Positions 33,656-42,608 of a DNA stretch of 64,000 bases are shown here, in pieces. This DNA comes from Plantactinospora mayteni (GTDB lineage: Bacteria > Actinomycetota > Actinomycetes > Mycobacteriales > Micromonosporaceae), in the NCBI RefSeq assembly GCF_016862935.1, contig NZ_BONX01000038.1, forward strand, positions 1 through 64,000, given 5' to 3'. The translations under genes were made by a program, and so were the position numbers. Numbering within the stretch: position 1 is the stretch's first letter; every line of letters begins with the position of its first letter. Below the pieces are notes generated by a model. It saw only the letters and a list, made by a program, of their open reading frames with translations. It was not told the DNA's origin and searched no databases.

Positions 33656-33857
33656 GGGGTGTCTCCGCGTGTCGTCGGATCGGACCGGGCCGACCCGACC
33701 GACGGGTCGGCGGGCGGGCCACGGTGGCATCGCGGAAAGGACGGCCGACCGCGCGTCGTTGTGACCGTCCACCCGCTGTGACCCTCCGCTCGTTGTGACC
33801 CCGCCCGTTGGAACCCGCCGCTCGCGGTGACCCTCCAACTCTCCACCAGGCCGGCAC

Positions 33858-34138
33858 GCGTACCGGCACCCGCGCCCACCAGTACTCACGCGGCCCGTGA
33901 GCGCCTGCGCCGGCGGACAGGCGACACCATGCCTGACCGGGCAGGGCGGCGATGAGGTCGTCGGCGCGGGCTCGTCCCATGTCGGTGGTGAACATGTCGT
34001 CGTTGCGGCGATTCGCGACCACATGCGGAACGTCCCGCTCTTCCAGCCACACTCGCAACGACTTCGACTCCCCGTACGCCTCGTCCATCGTCACCCAACC
34101 CGCCGGCACCCCAGCATCAAGGGCACGGCGGAGCCCAG
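33858..34138 (-). mobile_element. IS701-like transposase fragment
   Basis: A single uninterrupted frame carries the DDE-type core ALDAGVPAGWVTMDEAYGES, KSLRVWLEERDVPHVVANRR and DMGRARADDLIAALPGQAWC, ending at EYWWARVPVRV. This is the middle of an actinobacterial IS701/IS4-type transposase. Both ends are missing, so it is an inert fragment. It lies immediately before the SARP gene. Confidence 0.8.
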
Positions 34139-34172
34139 CCGTTGGCCGCCGCGACTCAACATGATGTTGAGG

Positions 34173-37100
34173 ATGACGTCGAGTGTCAGACTGGGCGCGG
34201 ATCCGTCGCGTCGGAGCGGTCAGGAGGAGACGACGTCCAGTCTGGAGATCCGGTTGATGGGCTCGATCGAGGTTTGCCACGACGGGCGGGCCATCGTGCT
34301 GCCTGGACGCCGGGTCCGCGCGCTGCTGGTCCTGCTGGCGTTGTCCGCCGGGCGCACGGTATCGATCGACACGCTCGCCAACGGCATCTGGGACGACACC
34401 CCACCGGTTCGGGTACGGGGAAGCCTGCAGACCTACGTTGGTCGCCTGCGGCGGGCGCTTGGCCACGACACGATCACCACCGAAGCCTCCGGTTACACCC
34501 TGCAGATTCCCCGCCACGCCGTCGACGTGCTCGCCTTCCTCGACCGGGTCGAGGCGGCTGGGCGGGCTACGGATCCGGAACAGGAACGTCAAGCATTGGC
34601 TGCGGCGTTGTCCTCATGGCGAGATCCGCCATTCGGGGAGATCCTCTCCGAATGGATGGAGCGTCACGAGGCACCGCAACTGGTCCAGCGTCACCTCCTG
34701 GCGCTGGAACGTCGCATCGACCTTGACCTGGCCGCAGGCGACCACGCCGCCTGCGCGATCGAACTGCACAGTCAGGTCGAGCGTCACCCGCTGCGGGAGT
34801 CGCTGTGGGTCCGGTTGCTGCTGGCACTTCACGGCTGCGGGCGCACGGCCGAGGCGCTGGACCAGTTCGCAACGCTACGGACCCGACTCACCGAGGAACT
34901 CGGCGTCGACCCCTCGCCAGAGCTGCAACGCCTGCACCGTCGGCTGTTGAGCGAACCCGACCCCGCCACCGGCTCAACAGCATCGCGTACGGTCGGGCCG
35001 ACGCCACCGCAGGACACCCCGAGCGACATACCGCGCCAGCTACCGGCCGACACGCACGCCTTCGCCGGTCGCGCCGACGCGATAACCACACTGGACGCGC
35101 TGCTCGCCCGCCTCGGATCCAGCGAGGGGTCGCGAATCGTCACGATCCATGGTCCCGCGGGCGTCGGGAAGACGACCCTCGCGGTGCACTGGGCGCACCG
35201 CATCAAGGCGCACTTCCCGGACGGTCAGCTGTTTGTCAACCTGCACGGGTACGGGCCGGGCACGCCAGTCAGTCCACTGCTCGCCCTCGACGCGCTGCTG
35301 CGCGGCGTCGGCGTGCCGGGGAACCGGATGCCGGAAGATCTTGAGCAGCGAAGTGCGCTGCTGCGAACCGAGCTGGCCGGCCGGCGGTTCCTGCTGGTGC
35401 TGGACAATGCGCGCGACGCCGGTCAGGTGCGACCGTTGCTGCCGGGTGGGGAGGGCCTGGTGCTGGTGACCAGCCGCAGCCAACTGCGCAGCCTGGCCGC
35501 CCGGGAGGGCGCCCGTCGGGTGGCTCTGCAGCCAATGCCTGTCTCGGACTCGGTCGGTCTGTTGACCAGTCGGCTGGGCCCGCTGTTCACTCAGTGGAAT
35601 CAGCCGCTGGACCCCGACGAGCTGGCAGAGCTGGCCGATCTGTGCGGACATCTTCCGGTGGCGTTGGCAATCGCCGCTGAGCGGGCCGGTCGCGACCGTG
35701 GGCGCCTGTTGCGCGCGCTCAACGCACAGCTGCGCGGACAGCGGGACCGGCTGGACGGCCTGCGTACCGGCGACGACCCGTTGACCGACGTCCGGGCGGT
35801 GTTCGAGTGGTCGTACCGCACCTTGGACGACGATGCCGCGCGGATGTTCCGGCTGATCGGCTTGCATCCGGACACCTACCTGAGCGTGTCCGCCGTGGCG
35901 GCGCTGGCCGGGACCACCGTCATGCACGCGGAGCGGGTGCTGGATCGACTCACCGGCTGCCACCTGCTGGGTGACGCCCGGCCGGGTTGGTATCAGATAC
36001 ACGATCTGGTCCGGATGTACGCCGGCGAGCTGGTGCGTCAGGTCGACTCCGAAGATGTCCGGCGCGGCGCCACGCAACGGTTGCAACGCTGGTATGTCCA
36101 CTCGGCGGCCAACGGACGCTCCGCGCTCGGTCGACTCCATCCCCTGATCGTGATCGGCGATCCCGAGCCCGACCTGGTGCCCGAGGAGTTCACCGAAGGG
36201 CGGCAGGTGTCCGAATGGTGGCTCGATCATCGGCGCAACCTGACGATGCTGCTGGCGGAGGCCGCAGCCTCCGCCGATCACCGTTTCGTGTTCACCCTCG
36301 CCCCGTTGGCCGATGCGTTCCTACAAACGACCGGCTGCCAGGACGAGGCGGTCCAGCTGCTCCAGCTCGCCGAATCGAGCGCCCGCCTCGCGGGAGACGC
36401 GACCGCGCAGGCGATCTGCGCCAGCCAGTTGGGCGGGGCCCACGTCGACGGTCGGCAGTTCGACCGCGCGCTGGCATACCTCGGCCGGGCGAGGGATCTG
36501 TTCCACGAGGTCAACCACCGGGCCGGCAAGTTGGTGGCGATGATGAACACCGGAGTTGTCATGATGACAACCGGGCATACGGGCGAGGCGGTCGCGCTCC
36601 TTGAGGAGACGCTGGGAGAGGCCCGGCAAACGGGGATGCCGGACCGGGTGGTGGCGATCCTGAACAACCTTGCGTACGCATACATGCAGGCCGAGCGCTA
36701 CGACGAGGCGATCGCGGTGGCGGAGGAGGCAGTGCGTGGTTATCGGGAGCGAGGCAGCGCCTTCGGACAGGCGACGGCGGTGCATACGGTCGGGACCGCA
36801 TATCTGCACCGTGGGTCAACTGTCGAGGCGCACCACAATCTCATGCGTGCGTTCGACCTCCACCGGAAGCTCGGTGACAGCTCGAGTGCGGCGGCCACCC
36901 TGCGGGACCTCGGCCTGGCGCAACGCGAACTCGGTAAGGTTGACGAAGCGCGCGAAAGTTGGCTCAGCGCCCTGCGGATGTTCGAGCGGCTCGGCACGGC
37001 GGACAATATCAATATCACCCGGCACGACCTCCAGACTCTCGTCGGGAGCCTGGGCGACCTGCCGCAGGGGGCACACCCGTCGAACGGACATGCCATCTGA
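34173..37100 (+). CDS. SARP-type regulator (BTAD + NB-ARC + TPR)
   Basis: This roughly 975-residue regulator is of the AfsR/SARP type. It has an OmpR-like winged helix (LEIRLMGSIEVCHDGRAIVL, GRRVRALLVLLALSAGRTVS, LQTYVGRLRRALG), a BTAD domain up to about residue 270 and an NB-ARC ATPase with P-loop GPAGVGKTTLAVHWAHRI near residue 330. C-terminal TPRs follow (for example FERLGTADNINITRHDLQTL). SARPs with NB-ARC and TPR integrate signals and activate secondary-metabolite genes. The start is uncertain: ATG 34173 is the first plausible start, ATG 34257 would cut the first DNA-binding strand, and an AGGAGG lies between them. A duplicate of its C-terminal end exists at 40398-40705. Confidence 0.88.
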   Translation: MTSSVRLGADPSRRSGQEETTSSLEIRLMGSIEVCHDGRAIVLPGRRVRALLVLLALSAGRTVSIDTLANGIWDDTPPVRVRGSLQTYVGRLRRALGHDTITTEASGYTLQIPRHAVDVLAFLDRVEAAGRATDPEQERQALAAALSSWRDPPFGEILSEWMERHEAPQLVQRHLLALERRIDLDLAAGDHAACAIELHSQVERHPLRESLWVRLLLALHGCGRTAEALDQFATLRTRLTEELGVDPSPELQRLHRRLLSEPDPATGSTASRTVGPTPPQDTPSDIPRQLPADTHAFAGRADAITTLDALLARLGSSEGSRIVTIHGPAGVGKTTLAVHWAHRIKAHFPDGQLFVNLHGYGPGTPVSPLLALDALLRGVGVPGNRMPEDLEQRSALLRTELAGRRFLLVLDNARDAGQVRPLLPGGEGLVLVTSRSQLRSLAAREGARRVALQPMPVSDSVGLLTSRLGPLFTQWNQPLDPDELAELADLCGHLPVALAIAAERAGRDRGRLLRALNAQLRGQRDRLDGLRTGDDPLTDVRAVFEWSYRTLDDDAARMFRLIGLHPDTYLSVSAVAALAGTTVMHAERVLDRLTGCHLLGDARPGWYQIHDLVRMYAGELVRQVDSEDVRRGATQRLQRWYVHSAANGRSALGRLHPLIVIGDPEPDLVPEEFTEGRQVSEWWLDHRRNLTMLLAEAAASADHRFVFTLAPLADAFLQTTGCQDEAVQLLQLAESSARLAGDATAQAICASQLGGAHVDGRQFDRALAYLGRARDLFHEVNHRAGKLVAMMNTGVVMMTTGHTGEAVALLEETLGEARQTGMPDRVVAILNNLAYAYMQAERYDEAIAVAEEAVRGYRERGSAFGQATAVHTVGTAYLHRGSTVEAHHNLMRAFDLHRKLGDSSSAAATLRDLGLAQRELGKVDEARESWLSALRMFERLGTADNINITRHDLQTLVGSLGDLPQGAHPSNGHAI

Positions 37101-37345
37101 CCAGAGTCGCGGGGGGTCGTGCGGAGGGTCGCATTGGCGGCGGGGCTGCCGCGGTTCTCGACGCATACCACCCGGCATCTATCACGTTTTTACTGGTGTT
37201 GGAGTGGACCGTAAGGAGCACGGCATGACCCCGCACGTGATCGAGGCACTGGCCAGCGCGTGGAATCTGCGAGCGATTTGCCCGGCGTGACGCCCGGCGG
37301 CAGGTCCCGCACCGCACCTAGTTCTAGGGCCTGTGTCGAAGTCGG

Positions 37346-37492
37346 TTATAGCCACTCGTTGATGGCGGCGAGTTGGATGGTGGCTTCGTAACGGACGGCG
37401 AGTTTGTCGTACCTGGTGGCCACGGCACGGTGGCGTTTGAGGCGGTTGATGCCGCACTCCACGGCGTGACGCTGCTTGTAGATCTTGGCGTC
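37346..37492 (-). mobile_element. C-terminal tail of an IS5-type transposase
   Basis: The frame reads [20 protein letters not shown], then [20 protein letters not shown] and LAAINEWL, a typical C-terminus of an IS5-family (IS427-like) transposase, carrying the catalytic Glu region (VECGINRLK). It abuts, at about 37492, a different transposase in another frame. It is a fragment. Confidence 0.8.
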
Positions 37493-38259
37493 CCGAGTGC
37501 GGCGGCCACGATCTTGCCGATGCGCCATGGGTTGAGGCTGATGTTGCGCAGCGCCTTGAATATGGTCTTGAGCAGGGAGTTTCCGCGTTCGCCGATGGCT
37601 CGCAGGCTGTTGTGGGCCTTGTTGAAGTGCTGCTGGATAGTGGTGAGCCGGCTGTTCTTCGGTTTCTTGAATGCCACGGTGATGGTGCTGGGCTCGCCTT
37701 CGTAGCCCAGATCGCCGAGAGGTCGCAGATCGGTGCCGGCCTCTCGCAGGCAGGGCAGGAGTTCGGGGTGGGTGCGTAGTGCGGTGGTGTCGTGCTCGCG
37801 GCCGGGGCGTACGGGAGAGGTCCAGATGGGCCAGCCGTCGCCGACGGTGAGGACCTGGATGTTGCCGCCATGGTTGTCGTGCTTGGCCGACCACCAGAGA
37901 TCTACGCCCGGTGTCGGTCCGGGGGTGCGGCACCGGTCGGTCTCGATCAGAGTGCCGTCGATGTTGACGTGGGAGTATCCGGCGGCCTTGGCAGCGAGCA
38001 GCGCGCCGTGCAGGCTGGGTGCTTGCGCGGCGAGCACGTCGATGGCCTCGTGCAGGTAGTCGTAGCCGGTGGACACGCTGATCTTGTTGTCGGCGGCGAG
38101 TTGCTTGATCCGGGTGCCATCGCAGAACCAGCGCAGGGTAAGGATCGCCTGGTCACGGCAGGTCAGTGACCGGGTTCGGGCACGGGTGCCGCGCCGGGTG
38201 CGTTCGGCGTACAACAGCCCGGCCAGGCGGTTCACCGTCTCCTCGCGTACCGGCAGCAC
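37493..38259 (-). mobile_element. IS5-like (DDE_Tnp_4) transposase, C-terminally truncated
   Basis: The frame begins at GTG 38259 (LPVREETVNRLAGLLYAERT) and has the DDE core: [19 protein letters not shown] with the first Asp, [20 protein letters not shown] with the second, and [20 protein letters not shown] with the Glu. It ends after [13 protein letters not shown], where the reading changes to the tail of a different IS5-type element. Only a few C-terminal residues are missing, but the two elements are out of frame. Terminal repeats were not identified. Confidence 0.8.
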
Positions 38260-39091
38260 AGCGGTGTATGTGATGTCGACGCAGGACCTCTATGAAGTTG
38301 ATCTGTGGAAGGACCACTTCGTACCGAGGTTCTGCGTCTTCTCTTCGTACCGGACCTGATCTGGTGCGTCTCACGCCTTCCCGACATTCCAGACAGGTAC
38401 TGACTGCTACCACCCGCTTGCGCGGAATGGCTCACTGACTACCTGCCTACCTGCGCCACCGCACCGCCGGCATGATCGGCAGCCCTCTCCCACCTCGTTC
38501 GCGGCGCCGCCCTCGACGCGATCCTCACCGGCGCGGAGAAGATCACCAGCAGCTCCTCGACGCAGTCGAGCTCGACCACGCCTCCAGGACCAGGGCCGCC
38601 CGCGATGACGGCGAACGCCGACGCGGACGACAGCGTCGAGACATACCCGCACCGCATCCGCTCACTCATGCCGCCGATAGCGCACGCCCGGCTGGTAACC
38701 GGCACGAACGCCGAGAACCCTCGATTACCTACAGCGACCGACTGCCTTGGCGTCGGTGGAGTCGCGGCATGCGGGCAGAGCCAGCGGCTAATCAGACGCC
38801 CGCAGTCCGCAGGTTCTGATATCCGGATCTCCCAATACGCTGCTGAGCAATCGGCGGGCGGCGTGAACGTCGCGGTAGCGTCATGCAGGCGACACCACCG
38901 CCGGCCGGCGGTGGGCTCGGCCCGGCCGATCACCCGCCAGCCCACGTGACTGTGCGCCCAGTAGCGCTGGCGGGCGGCGGCGTCGCGGGTGAACACCACG
39001 CCGCAACGATCTCCCTCGACACCCCTGCTGCGACAGGTCAGCGGCAGAGGTCTCACCTCCACACGATCCAACAGCGCCTCACGACGCCCTC
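38260..39091. other. Intergenic between IS remnants, no gene recognised
   Basis: About 830 bases. Frames on both strands (for example around 38,480-38,950) look partly coding, with acidic or Cys/His-containing peptides, but no family could be named and no start is convincing. Probably debris between IS remnants. Confidence 0.4.
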
Positions 39092-39508
39092 TCCCGGTCG
39101 TCAAACCCTTGGCATACAACGAAAGCACGACCTCGTCGACACCCGAGAGCCGCCACTGGCGCTTCCGGACGATCTGCGGCTCGAACGTGCCCGCCCGATC
39201 CCGTGGCACATCGATGGACACTGGTCCGGTGTTGTCGGTCAACACCGTCTTGGACCTGCTGCCGTTGCGGGGGCTGCCGCCGCCGGCCCCGGCCGGGTCG
39301 TTTTCTCGTAGCTGAGGTGCTCGGTCAGGTCTTCGTCGGGCGGGGTCTCAAGGACCGTCGTGGTCAACTGCTTGAGCAGCCCGTCCGGACCGGTCAACGA
39401 CAGGCCCGTGCTTCTTGGCCATCCGCACCAGCTCGGCCGCTGCCAACTCCTCCGCTGACGCCTCCGGCCTCTTCTTCCTCGGGCCACACCGTTCAGTGTC
39501 GCGGTCAT
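39092..39508 (-). mobile_element. IS256-family (Mutator) transposase N-terminal fragment
   Basis: N-terminal IS256-type sequence is spread over three frames: ASAEELAAAELVRMAKKHG, then GLSLTGPDGLLKQLTTTVL and EHLSYEK, then VLTDNTGPVSIDVPRDRAGT and RLSGVDEVVLSLYAKGLTTG. Two single-base shifts (around 39405 and in the A-run near 39308) break it, and it stops at GLTTG, far short of the DDE core. It is a dead fragment. Confidence 0.82.
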
Positions 39509-39688
39509 CACGGCACCCTCCTTACCCGGCACCACGCCAGGTGGATCAGGCCCGAAACACCGTTAGATCCACAGCCGGAGCCCTGCGGACCGGATGGCAG
39601 CAGTGTGACAGCAACTTGGCAGCAATCCGGCAACGGTGACGCGAATACTCACAGCTGAAGGTATTGGCCGCAAACAGGAAGGGTGAAG

Positions 39689-40258
39689 ATGCTAACTCGT
39701 CTACGGAAGTCCACAGCATTCCTTGTCGCGATCGGCATGACTGCCACTCTGGTCCTCGGTGCTGCTGCAAGGGGCAGAGCACTGTTTGGGAGGGCGTCGT
39801 CTGTGCATAGGACTCAATTGGCGAAGCTCGGACTTAGACTGGCATCCGTGTTGGTCATGTTTGGTATGGCGTCGGCTACGCTTGGCATGGCGCCGGCCAC
39901 CGCGTCGGGTACCGAGAGGCTGGCAGGTGCTACGTCACCGAATCAGCTGGTTGTCGTCGCTGGCCAGGACGGCACTGTCACGTACTACTCGAAAGACGGC
40001 GTGAAGCGCGGAATGGCCAGCTTCCACTCTTACGGAGAGGCCATATACGCTTGCGACCTAAGGGCCGACGGTATAGTGGTTTCGGCCAAGCTGCAGTGGT
40101 TCGCCGGCAGCACAGGGTACACCTCGAATGCCAGAGACTCTAACGGCGCGCAGCCCGGATGCGGAACGGACGACAACAGCATCGCGGAGGGTACGCCGGC
40201 GACGCTGACCGTTTGTGCAGGCACGCTCGGATGTTCAAGCGTACGCGTGGTCGCGTGA
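39689..40258 (+). CDS. Secreted protein with two signal-like segments
   Basis: From ATG 39689 (AGGAAGG upstream) the product has about 189 residues. The first hydrophobic segment is LRKSTAFLVAIGMTATLVLG; 30 residues later a second one, LAKLGLRLASVLVMFGMASA, ends in PATASG, a typical signal-peptidase site. The mature part is small, with Cys in YACDLRADG, QPGCGTDD and TVCAGTLGC, and a VVVAGQDGTVTYYSKDG strand pattern. A GTG at 39802 in the same frame would give a normal single signal peptide, so the first segment may be an acquired leader or a mis-start. Composition is a little less GC-rich than its neighbours. Function unknown. Confidence 0.65.
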   Translation: MLTRLRKSTAFLVAIGMTATLVLGAAARGRALFGRASSVHRTQLAKLGLRLASVLVMFGMASATLGMAPATASGTERLAGATSPNQLVVVAGQDGTVTYYSKDGVKRGMASFHSYGEAIYACDLRADGIVVSAKLQWFAGSTGYTSNARDSNGAQPGCGTDDNSIAEGTPATLTVCAGTLGCSSVRVVA

Positions 40259-40397
40259 ATCCGTTGTCACGCTGACGGGATGTCGGCTACCCAGTTGGGT
40301 GGGCCTTCTGAAGCTGGCTAAGACAGCGTCGATGTCGAAATCGCCGCGAACGATGTTCGGCCGCGCCAACCGGTCATCAGTTCGAGCCCGGCCGTAC

Positions 40398-40705
40398 CGA
40401 CTCTGGTCAGAGGGCATGTCCGATCGACGGACGTGCCCTCTGTGGCCGGTCGTCCAGGCTCTCGATGAGAGTCTGGAGGCCGTGCCTGGTGATGTTGACA
40501 GTGTCCGCAGTGGCGAGCCGCTCCAGCATCTGGAGAGCATGGCCCCAGCTGTTGCGTGCCTCATCAGTCCGGCCGACCTCGCGCTGCGCCAGGCCGAGGT
40601 TGTGGAGGGTGCTCGCCGCACTGCTGCTGTCACCCAGCTGCCGGTGGAGATCGAGTGCGCGTACGAAGTAGTCGTGCGCCTCGGCGATGGATCCACGGCG
40701 ACCAA
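40398..40705 (-). pseudogene. Duplicated C-terminal tail of a SARP/TPR regulator
   Basis: The minus-strand frame reads RGSIAEAHDYFVRALDLHRQ, LGDSSSAASTLHNLGLAQRE and LERLATADTVNITRHGLQTL, and stops at 40407. It matches the last roughly 95 residues of the SARP at 34173-37100 (for example LGDSSSAAATLRDLGLAQRE). DNA similarity extends past the stop (TGACCAGAGTCG). The upstream part is missing and is replaced by an ISL3-type transposase tail, so the paralogue was truncated by IS activity. Confidence 0.85.
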
Positions 40706-40715
40706 CGCCGGCTCC

Positions 40716-40856
40716 GAAGGCACCAACCGCGTCATCAAAACCATCGCCCGCGACGCCCACGGCTTCCGCAACCCCGAAAACCAACGCCTACGCACCCGCA
40801 CCGCCACCACCCGACGCCACCGCGGACACCTCAACCCCACTTAACTTCGAAGAGCC
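40716..40856 (+). mobile_element. ISL3-family transposase C-terminal fragment
   Basis: The frame EGTNRVIKTIARDAHGFRNP, ENQRLRTRTATTRRHRGHLN, PT-stop is a typical ISL3 C-terminus. After the stop, GAAGAGCC at 40849-40856 resembles the inner end of ISL3 terminal repeats. The N-terminal part is absent. Confidence 0.75.
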
Positions 40857-41037
40857 TGCATAGGTCGGGGTCGCACCAGGCGGGATGTCCGTGGTCAGGG
40901 GATGTTTCGCTGGTTCGTGGAACCTCATGCCATTTTACGTTCACTGATTTCCGACGGGACGCAGGCCGGCCCAGGCCGTCGACGGATGGATGACTCCAGG
41001 GACACCTCGAACCGGCGGCCACCGGTAGCCTGTCCGG

Positions 41038-42390
41038 GTGACCGGAGCGCCGCCGACGGAAGACCGAGCCCCCATCCCCGCCGCCTCGCTGTTCGACGCG
41101 CGGTTCCTCGCCGACCCCTATCCCGGGTTCGCGGCCCTGCGTACGGCCGCACCGGTGCACCGGCTCACCCTGCCGGACGGCGCGAACGTCTGGCTGGTCA
41201 CCCGCTATGCCGACGTACGCGCCGGGCTCGCCGACTCCCGACTGTCGCTGGACAAGGCGAACTCCACCGACGGGTGGAAGGGCTTCTCACTGCCGCCGGC
41301 CCTGGACGCCAACCTGCTGAACATGGATCCGCCGGACCACACCCGGATCCGCCGGCTGGTCCGGCACGCCTTCGGGCCACAGCGGATCGCCCGGCTCCGA
41401 CCGAAGATCGAGGCGGCGGCCGAGGGGCTGCTGGACCGGATCGCCCCGGCCGGGCAGGCGGACCTGGTCGCCGAGTACGCCGGTCCGCTGCCGGTCACCG
41501 TCATCTCCGACCTGCTCGGCGTACCGGAGGCGGACCGGGCGGCGCTGCGCGGCTGGACGGACGTGATGCTTGCCCCGCCGGCCGACGATCCCCGCTCGGC
41601 CGGCCGGGCGGTCCTGGCGATCCAGGACTTCCTGGTCCGGCTCATCGCCGACAAGCGACGGAACCCGGGCGACGACCTGCTCACCGCCATGATCGCGGCC
41701 CGGGACACCGGCGAGGACGACACCGCTCGCGATGTCGACACAGCCGTTCCGGGCGCAGCCGTTCCGGGCGCGGAAGATGCCGGCGCGGACGGTCTCGGCG
41801 CGTCGGCCGGCGGCGCCGCACCGGACGCGGGCCGGCGCGGCGGTGCCGACCGGTTGAGCGAGGACGAGCTGACCTCGCTCGCCTTCCTGGTGCTCTTCGC
41901 CGGCTACGAGAACTCGGTGCACGCGATCGGTACCGGCCTGCTCGCCCTGCTGCGCAACCCGGAGCAGCTCGCCCTGGCGCGGGCCGGTGCCGAGCCGTCG
42001 CCGGCCGCCGTGGAGGAACTGCTCCGCTACGAGCCACCGGGCACGGTCGCGTTGCGCCGCTTCGCGGTCACCGACCTCACGATCGGCGGGGTCACCATCC
42101 CGGCCGGGTCCACGGTGCTGCTCTGCCTCGCCGCAGCGAACCGGGATCCCGGGCGGTTCGCCGAGCCGGACGCGCTCGACCTGGAGCGGCCGGACAACGC
42201 ACATCTGACACTCGGACACGGCATCCACTACTGTGTCGGAGCGCCGCTGGCCCGGCTGGAGGCGCAGATCGCGATCGGGGCCGTACTGCGCCGGTTCCCG
42301 AAGCTGGCCCTGGCGGTCGACCCGGCCGAGCTGGCCTGGCGGCCGTCGTTCCGGACCCGCGGGCTGAGCAGCCTGCGGGTCACGTTCTGA
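41038..42390 (+). CDS. Cytochrome P450
   Basis: This 450-residue P450 (GTG 41038) is of the bacterial CYP105/107-like type. The I-helix reads LVLFAGYENSVHAIGTGLL, where the usual AGxxT oxygen-activation motif is AGYEN-S; K-helix EELLR (ExxR) and PERF-like region are present; the heme loop is LGHGIHYCVGAPLARLEAQI, with the Cys ligand but Leu instead of the usual Phe at the start. A low-complexity Ala/Gly insert lies near residues 235-270. It likely hydroxylates or epoxidises a small molecule. No ferredoxin gene is adjacent. It is not in an operon with its neighbours. Confidence 0.92.
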   Translation: MTGAPPTEDRAPIPAASLFDARFLADPYPGFAALRTAAPVHRLTLPDGANVWLVTRYADVRAGLADSRLSLDKANSTDGWKGFSLPPALDANLLNMDPPDHTRIRRLVRHAFGPQRIARLRPKIEAAAEGLLDRIAPAGQADLVAEYAGPLPVTVISDLLGVPEADRAALRGWTDVMLAPPADDPRSAGRAVLAIQDFLVRLIADKRRNPGDDLLTAMIAARDTGEDDTARDVDTAVPGAAVPGAEDAGADGLGASAGGAAPDAGRRGGADRLSEDELTSLAFLVLFAGYENSVHAIGTGLLALLRNPEQLALARAGAEPSPAAVEELLRYEPPGTVALRRFAVTDLTIGGVTIPAGSTVLLCLAAANRDPGRFAEPDALDLERPDNAHLTLGHGIHYCVGAPLARLEAQIAIGAVLRRFPKLALAVDPAELAWRPSFRTRGLSSLRVTF

Positions 42391-42471
42391 GCGGCGTTCG
42401 CCGTCCTGGGCCCGGGGGCTGAGCAGCCTGCCGGGGGTCAGGTTCTGAGCGGGGTCCGCCGCCCGGGCCCG
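42361..42471 (+). repeat. Tandem duplication of the P450 3' end
   Basis: About 55 bases, GGGCTGAGCAGCCTG and onward through the TGA of the P450 gene, are repeated once with a few changes (42361-42415 and 42416-42471). The second copy lies after the stop. It indicates a recent local duplication at the gene end. Confidence 0.75.
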
Positions 42472-42608
42472 CCAGCGGCGGTCACCGGGTGCCGATGCGA
42501 GACCGGCCCGTTCCCGCCCTGGGCCGGCTCGACGTCAACGGTCAGCGCCTCAACGAGGTCGAGCACACCGTGGGGGAGTGGCCGACGGCGGGGCCAGGCC
42601 GGCGCGGG
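42391..42608. other. Intergenic, contains the repeated P450 3' end
   Basis: About 220 bases between two convergent genes. Apart from the duplicated 3' end no gene or structure was recognised. Confidence 0.5.

Noticed and set aside
36278-36819. Minus-strand frames inside the SARP gene
   Set aside because: They lie opposite the well-supported TPR region of the SARP and have shadow-type composition.
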